A model generated the notes under the pieces. The model was not told the DNA's origin. It saw nothing but the letters and a program-made list of their open reading frames with translations, and did no database searches. Shown piece after piece: positions 39,929 to 46,690 of a DNA stretch of 46,690 bases (its first letter is position 1; every line of letters begins with the position of its first letter). The stretch is from Porphyromonas cangingivalis (GTDB lineage: Bacteria; Bacteroidota; Bacteroidia; Bacteroidales; Paludibacteraceae), in assembly GCA_945902955.1 (NCBI GenBank), contig CAMDNO010000014.1, forward strand, positions 1 to 46,690. Reading direction: 5' to 3'. The position numbers were made by a program, and so were the translations under genes.

Positions 39929-40192
39929 AAATTGTTAAGGAATTTAATAAAAAAGGTTTTAATAAATTCCAATCACGTAGACTTTATAACAAATTTATTA
40001 AAATAAGGTTCTCTATTGTTTATAATTGAATGGAGAATGAGGGCATGAGGATGAATGGAATATAGCATGAGTTTGAAACCTCACGCTATAAAAATCGGTC
40101 GTCGCTCCCGCTAAGGCGGGATGTTTCCTGTTCGACTTAAAGAAATGTTGGTGATATTTAACAATTGAAAATTGACAATTGACAATTAACAA
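39929..40192. other. Non-coding gap with hairpins and AATTGACAATT repeats
   Basis: No gene seen. It contains TAGCATGAG/CTCACGCTA (40062-40087, one mismatch), CCCGC-TAAG-GCGGG (40107-40120), and at 40158-40198 tandem words AATTGACAATTGACAATTAAC. The latter run into the stop codon of the metallo-hydrolase gene (TAA within GATTAATTGTTAATTG on the minus strand). Confidence 0.55.
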
Positions 40193-41038
40193 TTAATCTT
40201 GCAGCACTTCGGCTAAGGTGTAGGTTTTGAGCACTTTGTGCTTGTTGAAGTTAGAAGCAACGGTACAACATTCGGTGTAAGTATCGTGTTCAAAAAACAA
40301 GATTTGTTCTTTTTCTACGGCTTCGTCCAATAGTTTCTTTTTATCTTCCATGGCCGCAAGCGGAAAAATATCGTACGACGAAAGCCATGCTAAAGGCACA
40401 TTGGCTGCTAATGGAATAACATCGCCACAATAAATCAATGTTTTATGGCCTAAATTAATATAAGCTGCCAATTGTCCAAAAGTATGTCCGTTGTAAATAC
40501 GAACTTCAATTTCGGGACAAACAAATTGGTTTTCGTTTACTAATTTCAATTTACCTGCTTCGAAAATCGGCATTACATTTTCTTTAAAATACGAATTTCC
40601 CTCACGCACGTTGGGGTTAAGGAAATTATTCCACTGCGTTTCGCACACCCAATGGGTAGCATTCGGAAAAACCAATTCAGCCACCGATTTATCAGCATTG
40701 TAACGGGTTGCTCCTCCACAATGGTCGAAATGCAAATGTGTAAAAATGACATCGGTAATTTCCGTTGCTTTGTAACCTAATTTTTCTAATTCGATATCGA
40801 AATTTATAACCCCTTCGAAACCATAAAATTTGAGGTAGTCTAATTGTTTATCGCCTGTACCTGTGTCTATTAGTATTTTGCGGTCGCCAGTATCAATAAA
40901 CAAGCATCGCATACTTACTTTGCAGTAGTTTTCGTCGTTGCAAGGATAGCGTTTTTGCCACACAGTTTTTGGAACAACCCCAAATGCCGCACCACCATCA
41001 ACGTAAAAAGTGCCGGCTTCTATTTTTTGTATCTTCAT
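40193..41038 (-). CDS. Metallo-beta-lactamase-fold hydrolase
   Basis: 281 residues, no signal peptide. The dinuclear zinc motif is HLHFDHCGG, with further ligands likely at the histidines of VCETQWNNF-distal, NGHTFGQL and FEHDTYTE segments and the aspartate in YCGDVIPL. The layout recalls the lactonase/AHL-hydrolase-like branch (ILIDTGTGDKQLDYLKFYG), but the substrate cannot be told. It is a single gene between repeat-rich spacers. Confidence 0.82.
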   Translation of the reverse strand: MKIQKIEAGTFYVDGGAAFGVVPKTVWQKRYPCNDENYCKVSMRCLFIDTGDRKILIDTGTGDKQLDYLKFYGFEGVINFDIELEKLGYKATEITDVIFTHLHFDHCGGATRYNADKSVAELVFPNATHWVCETQWNNFLNPNVREGNSYFKENVMPIFEAGKLKLVNENQFVCPEIEVRIYNGHTFGQLAAYINLGHKTLIYCGDVIPLAANVPLAWLSSYDIFPLAAMEDKKKLLDEAVEKEQILFFEHDTYTECCTVASNFNKHKVLKTYTLAEVLQD

Positions 41039-41040
41039 TT

Positions 41041-41094
41041 TAAGTTCGTAAAGTCCCGATAGCTACCGGAAAAGTTTATAAAGTTTGTAAAGTA
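41041..41094. repeat. AAAGTTTATAAAGTTTGTAAAG spacer repeat with CCGATAGCTACCGG
   Basis: Directly upstream of the metallo-hydrolase start: TTCGTAAAG, a CCCGATAGCTACCGG hairpin-like word, then AAAGTTTATAAAGTTTGTAA. It is a member of the same family as 5101-5145 and 46210-46287. Confidence 0.55.
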
Positions 41095-41140
41095 TTTTTA
41101 CTCACATAAGTACTAAATAGGGTTATTATCATTTTTTTTG

Positions 41141-41148
41141 TACTTTTG
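41141..41148 (+). promoter_or_regulatory. -7 box of the deaminase gene
   Basis: TACTTTTG matches TAnnTTTG, about 80 bp upstream of the start codon at 41230. No -33 TTG at the usual distance. Confidence 0.45.
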
Positions 41149-41229
41149 TAATTCGCTAAAAATTTGGCTACAAAAATACGTAAAAAATCCAATTTTCAAA
41201 CTACACTTTTTTACAAAACGAATTGATTT

Positions 41230-41649
41230 ATGAACGAGAAACAACAGAAATTAGATATTCGCTACATGCGAATGGCACGAATATGGGCTGAAAACTCATA
41301 TTGCGAACGTCGGCAAGTGGGAGCATTATTAGTAAAAAACAAGATGATTATTTCGGATGGGTACAACGGTACGCCTTCGGGTTTTGAAAATAAATGTGAA
41401 GATGAGAACAATGTTTCCAAAGCGTATGTTTTACATGCCGAAGCAAATGCCATTACAAAAATAGCACGTTCGCACAATAGCAGCGATGGCGCTACTTTAT
41501 ACGTTACCGCTTCGCCCTGCATCGAATGTGCCAAGTTGATTATTCAGGCTGGTATCAAACGCGTTATTTATGGCGAAAAATACCGCATTATGGATGGTGT
41601 GGAATTGCTCGAAAGGGCTGGAATTGACGTGGTTTTCTTGGAAAGTTAA
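41230..41649 (+). CDS. Deoxycytidylate deaminase-family protein
   Basis: 139 residues. The zinc site HAEANAI (His ligand and catalytic Glu) and SPCIECAKL (two Cys ligands) define the cytidine/dCMP deaminase fold. RYMRMARIWAENSYCERRQV followed by GALLVKN and IISDGYNGTPSGFEN match dCMP deaminases, which make dUMP for thymidylate synthesis. Length fits the single-domain bacterial type. A repeat spacer and the S41 peptidase gene follow. Confidence 0.9.
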   Translation: MNEKQQKLDIRYMRMARIWAENSYCERRQVGALLVKNKMIISDGYNGTPSGFENKCEDENNVSKAYVLHAEANAITKIARSHNSSDGATLYVTASPCIECAKLIIQAGIKRVIYGEKYRIMDGVELLERAGIDVVFLES

Positions 41650-41730
41650 ATTGATATGATAATGTGATAAAGTGAAGATGTGATGATAAGTATTAAAAAC
41701 AATGAGATAATGAGACGAATCACACCTTCT
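41650..41730. repeat. ATAATGTGATAAAGTGAAGATGTGATGATAAG spacer words
   Basis: GATATGATAATGTGATAAAG and GAAGATGTGATGATAAG begin within 3 bp of the deaminase stop codon. The same vocabulary (GTGATGATATGTTGATGTG) fills part of the atpG-atpA gap at 46144-46195. Confidence 0.55.
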
Positions 41731-41756
41731 CTTAGAAAGTTAGAAATAATAAATAT

Positions 41757-43373
41757 ATGAATAAAAAAAATATAGTTTTAGTAGTAATTGTTTTTGTGTC
41801 GATAATTGTAGGATTGGCATTGGGAAACATGTTGGCTAACCGCGCAAAAATACGCGATACGGGTTCGTTAAGAGGCATTTTATCGGGTATGGGCGCGAAT
41901 AAAATTGATGAAGTATTGTCGCTTATAGATGCCAAATACGTTGATTCAACGGACATTAACACCATGAGCGAAGATGCCATTTTAGATTTGGTAGCCAAAT
42001 TAGATCCTCACTCGGTATATGTACCTGCTTCCGATTTGGAAGTCGTGAATAGTCAGCTTGAGGGCAGCTTTAGTGGTATAGGCGTGCAGTTTAACATTCA
42101 GAACGATACGATTATGATTGTATCGGTTATTAGTGGTGGACCTTCCGAAAAGGTAGGTTTGATGGCTGGCGATCGTATTGTATTGGTAAACGATACAATT
42201 TTTACGGGTAAAAAAATTACCAACGAAAAGGTAATGAAAAAGCTACGTGGCAAAGCCGATACCAAAGTAAAATTAGGTGTAAAGCGCCATGGAACAAAAG
42301 AAACGCTGAAATATACAGTTACGAGGGGCGAAATTCCAGTGCATTCGGTTGATATAGCCTATATTATTGCACCGCAAATTGGTTTTATAAAAGTAAATAA
42401 ATTTGCCGAAAACACCTATTCCGAGTTTCTGAATGCCATTGCCGACTTACGTGCTAAAGGCGCAAAAAAATACATTGTAGACCTTCGTGAAAATAGTGGC
42501 GGTCTTATGGATCAGGCAATTAACATGGTAAACGAATTTTTACCAAAAGGGCAAATGATTGTTTATTCGGAGGGAAAAGCTTACAAACGTTTCGAGGCGC
42601 GTTCCGATGGCAAAGGAAGTTGCATCAATGCACCCATTGTTGTTATTATCGACGAGTTTTCGGCTTCGGCAAGCGAAATTTTTGCCGGTGCTATTCAGGA
42701 TAACGATAGAGGTACAATTATTGGCCGCCGTTCGTTTGGCAAAGGTTTAGTACAGCAGCAACACGATTTATCGGATGGTTCGGCACTTCGACTAACCGTT
42801 GCCCGCTACTACACACCTTCGGGCAGAAGTATTCAAAAACCCTACGTTAAAGGCAAAGCCGACGATTACGAAAATGACATTATGAATCGCTATTTGCATG
42901 GCGAATTGGACAACAAAGATAGTATACAAGTCGCTGACTCACTTAAATTTAAAACGCTTAAAGGAAGAACAGTTTATGGTGGTGGCGGCATTATGCCTGA
43001 CATTTTTGTAGCCCGTGACACCACCGAATATACGCCCTATTTAAACAAAGTACTCAACTATGGTTACGTGTATCAATTTGCGTTTAACTACACTGATACA
43101 AACCGAAAAACTTTAAATACATTTAAAACTTGGCAAAAAATGGATCAGTATTTATCTTCGCAACCCATGCTAAAAGAGTTCACTAACTTTGCGGCTGTTA
43201 AGGGCGTAAAGCCCAATTCCAAAGATATTGCTATTTCGCAACGACTTATCACAAATCAGATAAAATCATATATTATTCGAAACACATTAGGCGATATTGG
43301 CTTTTACCCTCATTTTTTAAAAGACGATAAAACAGTAAAAAAAGCAATTGAATCAATTTCGAAAGTAAAATAA
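41757..43373 (+). CDS. S41 family C-terminal processing peptidase
   Basis: 538 residues. An N-terminal membrane anchor (IVLVVIVFVSIIVGLALGNM) precedes a PDZ domain at about 85-165 (GSFSGIGVQFNIQND, VISGGPSEKVGLMAGDRIVL). The protease core has LRENSGGLMDQAI, the catalytic Ser in IDEFSASASEIFAGAIQDND and catalytic Lys in RSFGKGLVQQQ. A C-terminal helical extension of about 150 residues is typical of Bacteroidota members. It degrades or trims envelope proteins in the periplasm. M16 peptidase and methyltransferase genes follow at 29- and 7-bp gaps, probably as one operon. Confidence 0.93.
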   Translation: MNKKNIVLVVIVFVSIIVGLALGNMLANRAKIRDTGSLRGILSGMGANKIDEVLSLIDAKYVDSTDINTMSEDAILDLVAKLDPHSVYVPASDLEVVNSQLEGSFSGIGVQFNIQNDTIMIVSVISGGPSEKVGLMAGDRIVLVNDTIFTGKKITNEKVMKKLRGKADTKVKLGVKRHGTKETLKYTVTRGEIPVHSVDIAYIIAPQIGFIKVNKFAENTYSEFLNAIADLRAKGAKKYIVDLRENSGGLMDQAINMVNEFLPKGQMIVYSEGKAYKRFEARSDGKGSCINAPIVVIIDEFSASASEIFAGAIQDNDRGTIIGRRSFGKGLVQQQHDLSDGSALRLTVARYYTPSGRSIQKPYVKGKADDYENDIMNRYLHGELDNKDSIQVADSLKFKTLKGRTVYGGGGIMPDIFVARDTTEYTPYLNKVLNYGYVYQFAFNYTDTNRKTLNTFKTWQKMDQYLSSQPMLKEFTNFAAVKGVKPNSKDIAISQRLITNQIKSYIIRNTLGDIGFYPHFLKDDKTVKKAIESISKVK

Positions 43374-43402
43374 TTACGCTATTAAAAAGGAATAGAACAT
43401 AA

Positions 43403-44644
43403 ATGATTATTGACGAAAACACCCCTTACTTTTTCAACCATACCTTAGCAAATGGCCTACGCGTTGTTTTTAAACCCGAAAACTGTGCTGTAAGTTATTG
43501 CGGCATAGCCATAAACACAGGTTCGCGCGACGAAAACATGCACGAGCACGGAATGGCACATTTTACAGAGCACATGCTTTTTAAAGGCACTACTAAACGA
43601 AAATCGGGACATATCATCAACCGATTGGAACATGTAGGTGGGGAGCTTAATGCTTTTACTACGAAAGAAGAAACGGTAGTTTACGCAGCAGTGCTCAACG
43701 AATACACAGAGCGAGCTATTGAGCTTATTGCCGACATCACACTGCATTCTACTTTTCCTCAAAAAGAAATCGACAAAGAAGTTATTATTATTTTAGACGA
43801 AATACAATCGTACAAAGATAGCCCCTCCGAACAGATTTTTGATGATTTCGAAGATATACTTTTTGGCGATAATCAATTGGGTCATAACATTTTGGGCAAA
43901 CCTGAAATGCTTCGTGAACTAACTACCGAAAAAGCACTCGACTTTGTAAATCGCCAGTATCTACCACACGAAATGGTGCTTTTTGTTTCGGGTGAATTCG
44001 ATTTTAAACAAATTATCCGTTGGGCTGAAAAACACTTAGCCGTACCTGAACGCAAAACTCTTCCGCTAACTCGAATTGCACAAACGGAATATGTTCCGCA
44101 AAAGAAAATAGTTGATAGAAACACGCATCAAGTGCATTATATGTTGGGAAATATTGCTTATAGCCTTTTTCACAAACAAAGAATGGGCATGTTTTTGCTA
44201 ACCAACATCTTGGGAGGATCGGGCATGAATAGCTTATTAAACCTATCGTTGCGCGAAAAACATGGATTGGTTTACAATGTGGAATCGAGCTTCCAACCTT
44301 TTACCGACAATGGTATGTGGACGGTATATTTTGGTTGCGACCCTGTAAATATGAAGCGTTGTGAAGAATTGGTTTATAGCACATTAGCAAAACTCAGAGA
44401 TCAAAGAATTAGCGAATCGGCTCTAACCAAATACAAGCTTCAATTAATTGGTCAAATAGCTATAGCTTCGGAAAGTAAGGAAAATATGGCACTGAGTATT
44501 TGTAAAAGCTTTTTGCGCTACGACAAAATCGACAATTTAGAAACCGCACGTAAAAACATTGAAGCCGTTACAGCCGAAGAAATTCAGATAATTGCTCAAG
44601 AAATTTTTCAACCTGAGCAATTCAGCACACTTATTTACAAGTAA
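43403..44644 (+). CDS. M16 family zinc peptidase (processing-peptidase-like)
   Basis: 413 residues. The inverted zinc motif H53-F-T-E56-H57 (MAHFTEHMLFKGT) and a downstream EVIIILDEIQSYKDSP with the third Glu ligand are intact. The C-terminal M16 domain has LSLREKHGLVYNVESSFQPF. It is soluble, with no signal peptide, as in most single-subunit bacterial M16B proteins. It probably degrades peptides or processes short leaders. Confidence 0.92.
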   Translation: MIIDENTPYFFNHTLANGLRVVFKPENCAVSYCGIAINTGSRDENMHEHGMAHFTEHMLFKGTTKRKSGHIINRLEHVGGELNAFTTKEETVVYAAVLNEYTERAIELIADITLHSTFPQKEIDKEVIIILDEIQSYKDSPSEQIFDDFEDILFGDNQLGHNILGKPEMLRELTTEKALDFVNRQYLPHEMVLFVSGEFDFKQIIRWAEKHLAVPERKTLPLTRIAQTEYVPQKKIVDRNTHQVHYMLGNIAYSLFHKQRMGMFLLTNILGGSGMNSLLNLSLREKHGLVYNVESSFQPFTDNGMWTVYFGCDPVNMKRCEELVYSTLAKLRDQRISESALTKYKLQLIGQIAIASESKENMALSICKSFLRYDKIDNLETARKNIEAVTAEEIQIIAQEIFQPEQFSTLIYK

Positions 44645-44651
44645 TTAGCAG

Positions 44652-45278
44652 ATGACGATTGACGAATATATACTTGCAAATACGGATAAAGAGCCCGATT
44701 ATTTAGCCAAAATAAACAGAGCTACCCATGTGCGAGTGATAAACCCACGTATGCTTTCGGGACATTTGCAAGGGCGCGTATTAGCCATGTTTTGCAAAAT
44801 GGTTCAACCCAAACGAATTCTCGAATTGGGCACATTCACTGGTTATTCGGCTCTTTGCATGGCGGAGGCATTGCCCGAAAATGGCATTGTACACACCATA
44901 GAATGCGACGACGAATTGGAAGAATTTATTCTTGAAAATTTTGCCCTTGTTGCCCATGGCAAAAAAGTAAAACTCCACATTGGCAATGCGTTGGATATAA
45001 TAAGCAAATTAGATGAGACCTTCGATTTAGTATTTATCGATGCCGATAAGCGGGAATACATTGCCTATTTCGAAGCCGTATTACCCAAACTGCGAAAAGG
45101 TGGATTTATTTTAGCCGATAACACTTTGTGGGATGGAAAAGTATTAAGAAAAGCCGACTCAAACGACTATCAAACCATTGAAATTCAGAAATTCAACACC
45201 TACATTGCCAGCGATAGCCGTGTCGAAAAAGTAATGCTTCCCCTTCGCGACGGACTTACTATTATACGCAAAAGGTAG
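44652..45278 (+). CDS. SAM-dependent O-methyltransferase (COMT-like)
   Basis: 208 residues. SAM-binding ILELGTFTGYSALCMAEALP, acidic loop HTIECDDEL, IDADKREYIAYFEAV with the metal-binding aspartates, and LADNTLWDGKVL fit the catechol/caffeoyl-CoA O-methyltransferase family (Methyltransf_3). The methyl acceptor is unknown. Its end lies 4 bp from the convergent atpG gene. Confidence 0.9.
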   Translation: MTIDEYILANTDKEPDYLAKINRATHVRVINPRMLSGHLQGRVLAMFCKMVQPKRILELGTFTGYSALCMAEALPENGIVHTIECDDELEEFILENFALVAHGKKVKLHIGNALDIISKLDETFDLVFIDADKREYIAYFEAVLPKLRKGGFILADNTLWDGKVLRKADSNDYQTIEIQKFNTYIASDSRVEKVMLPLRDGLTIIRKR

Positions 45279-45282
45279 TATT

Positions 45283-46143
45283 TTATTTAAACGATGCACC
45301 AATAATATCCAACAACTCATTCGTGATAGATTGCTGACGGGATTTATTGTATTGTAACGAAAGGTCTTGAAGTAAATCGCCGGCATTATCTGTAGCCATT
45401 TGCATAGCTATTGTACGGGCTGCATGTTCGGAAGCACTGGCTTCGAGAGCGGCACTAAACACACGCAAACGCAAAACCATTGGTATTAATTCCACAATAA
45501 CTTCTGCATGCGAAGGTTCAATAATATAATCGGATTGGTAACCTTTGGACTGCGAATACTTCAAGCTAATTGGCAAAAACGTATCTGCTGTCAGTTTTTG
45601 TGACCCTTTACTCTCATAATGATAATATATCATTTTTACACGATCAATATCACCTTTTAAATAAAGCTCCATCAAGGTATTTGCCAACTCACTTGTTTCT
45701 TCGAAAGTTGGATTAGCAGCAATATGTTCGTATTCGGCATATATATTTAAACCTGCTTTCCGACAAGCTTGTGCCGCCTTTTTCCCAACGGGAAAAACAA
45801 TTACATCCTCTTTTCGAACATCGCGATGCGTAGCTATCGACTGCTGTAATCGCTTAACTAAGTTAGCATTGTAGCTACCACACAGCGACGAATTAGACGC
45901 AAAAACCAAAACAGCCACTTTCTGAACGTCCCGTATTTGAGCATAAACCGATGGTGTTTCAATTTCGCTATTTAAGTAATTCTGCAGAATTTCAGTCATC
46001 CCATTTTTATAGGGTAAAAAACCGTTTACCGCCCGCTCCGCTTTGCGTAGCTTTGCCGACGATACCATTTTCATAGCCGAAGTTATCTTCTGCGTTGATT
46101 TTACCGACTGTATTCTGGTTTTTATTTCTTTGAGCGATGCCAT
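45283..46143 (-). CDS. atpG: F1 ATP synthase gamma subunit
   Basis: 286 residues. The N-terminal helix ASLKEIKTRIQSVKSTQKIT with SAMKMVSSAKLRKAE and the C-terminal helix ARTIAMQMATDNAGDLLQDL followed by QYNKSRQQSITNELLDIIGA form the rotary coiled coil of the gamma subunit. It is downstream of atpA on the same strand, the usual order, and ends the operon here. Confidence 0.96.
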   Translation of the reverse strand: MASLKEIKTRIQSVKSTQKITSAMKMVSSAKLRKAERAVNGFLPYKNGMTEILQNYLNSEIETPSVYAQIRDVQKVAVLVFASNSSLCGSYNANLVKRLQQSIATHRDVRKEDVIVFPVGKKAAQACRKAGLNIYAEYEHIAANPTFEETSELANTLMELYLKGDIDRVKMIYYHYESKGSQKLTADTFLPISLKYSQSKGYQSDYIIEPSHAEVIVELIPMVLRLRVFSAALEASASEHAARTIAMQMATDNAGDLLQDLSLQYNKSRQQSITNELLDIIGASFK

Positions 46144-46287
46144 TTATTGATGTGATGATATGTTGATGTGATAATGTGTTGATGTGAAGATAAAATAATT
46201 AATTGATGAACTAATTGACTTTATAACCTTATAACTTTACAACTTTATAAACTTTATAAACCTTATGAACTTTATAACTTTACAACC
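46144..46287. repeat. atpA-atpG spacer made of two repeat families
   Basis: 46144-46195 is TGATGTGATAATGTG vocabulary; 46210-46287 is ACTTTATAACTTTACAACTT vocabulary. On the minus strand the atpA stop codon is the TAA of GGGTTGTAAAGTTATAAAG, the first unit of the second family, and the other family ends just before the atpG ATG. A spacer of this size inside an atp operon is unusual. Confidence 0.65.
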
Positions 46288-46690
46288 CTTGTACTATTTC
46301 TGCTGCAACTTTTTCAATAATATCGGTAACAGCATCGTTTATAGTTCCAGATTTAATAACATCGAGCACTTCTGCTTTGTATTTTAAATCCAACATTTCC
46401 AAAAATCTTGTTTGAAAATCATCTACTTTATCCAACGCAACATCTTTCAACAATCCTTTTGTACCACAATACAGAACGGCGACTTGTTTTTCAACCGGCA
46501 TTGGGCTATTTAATGCTTGAACCAACAAACGCGAATTTTTCTGCCCTTTGTTAATTGTCATTGCAGTTACAGGATCCATGTCGCCACCAAATTTGGTAAA
46601 TGCTTCCAACTCACGAAATTGCGCTTGATCCATTTTTAATGTTCCAGCCACTTTTTTCATGGGTTTAATTTGTGCATTACCACCCACACG
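46280..46690 (-). CDS. atpA: F1 ATP synthase alpha subunit, C-terminal part (cut by window edge)
   Basis: The last about 136 residues of the alpha subunit: RVGGNAQIKPMKKVAGTLKM, then QFRELEAFTKFGGDMDP and LLVQALNSPMPVEKQVAVLY, then the helical C-terminal bundle ending AEIVQGL. The 5' part lies beyond the window. It precedes atpG as usual. Confidence 0.95.
   Translation of the reverse strand, partial: RVGGNAQIKPMKKVAGTLKMDQAQFRELEAFTKFGGDMDPVTAMTINKGQKNSRLLVQALNSPMPVEKQVAVLYCGTKGLLKDVALDKVDDFQTRFLEMLDLKYKAEVLDVIKSGTINDAVTDIIEKVAAEIVQGL

Noticed and set aside
1..46690. tRNA, rRNA, integrase or phage genes marking the toxin island
   Set aside because: None was recognised on either strand. The island borders are defined only by repeats and the Rhs fragment.

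Overview
The window is AT-rich Bacteroidota DNA, most likely from the order Bacteroidales or a relative. The evidence is TAnnTTTG-type -7 promoter boxes, few Shine-Dalgarno sequences, a protein with a type IX secretion (T9SS) sorting tail, a complete Bat (aerotolerance) operon, the hexuronate genes kduI and kduD with a DUF4861 protein, and a 2-oxoacid dehydrogenase E1alpha-E1beta-E2 operon. No rRNA, tRNA, CRISPR array or phage module was recognised.

Layout. (1) 1-6000, minus strand: a DUF1501 protein cut by the window edge, a compact DUF1549/DUF1553 protein, a chorismatase (FkbO/Hyg5)-like protein, then after an intrinsic terminator the uronate operon DUF4861-kduD-kduI, with a palindromic operator over its promoter. 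(2) 6200-9622: a polyprenyl glycosylphosphotransferase, a Nim-like flavoprotein, a DUF2147 protein and hisF. (3) 9722-18877, minus: MoxR, DUF58, a membrane protein, BatA, BatB, BatC, BatD, BatE and a PAP2 phosphatase, in transcription order. (4) 18878-20439: two gene-poor stretches around an HU-like gene, holding a 21-22 bp tandem array, a 40-bp palindrome, a promoter and a candidate 73-nt structured leader RNA. (5) 20440-36380, plus: an Rhs polymorphic-toxin island. It has a Tat-signal protein, a T9SS-tail protein, a 2237-residue lamin-tail/SpvB/Rhs protein with an AHH-type nuclease tip, its likely immunity gene, two displaced toxin tips (GIY-YIG-like and TNT-like) each followed by a likely immunity gene, and an Rhs-core fragment. 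Between the two displaced tips sits an MmeI-like restriction-modification gene bracketed by two directly repeated copies of a hairpin-rich element of about 225 bp. (6) 36385-39702, minus: 2-oxoacid dehydrogenase complex genes. (7) 39703-46690: a 180-bp inverted-repeat element, a metallo-beta-lactamase-fold hydrolase, a deoxycytidylate deaminase-like protein, an S41 and an M16 peptidase, an O-methyltransferase, atpG and the 3' end of atpA.

Two things stand out. First, the Rhs island looks like a site where toxin tips, immunity genes and an unrelated defence gene have accumulated by recombination, behind a promoter with a terminator-like three-way-junction leader. Second, spacers between genes are filled with members of several unrelated short repeat families (CCCCTTTAGGGG hairpins, AAGTTTATAAAG, GACTTTAGACTTTAGAC, AATTGTTAATTG and others). 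These sit exactly at gene ends and in several cases supply the stop codon.
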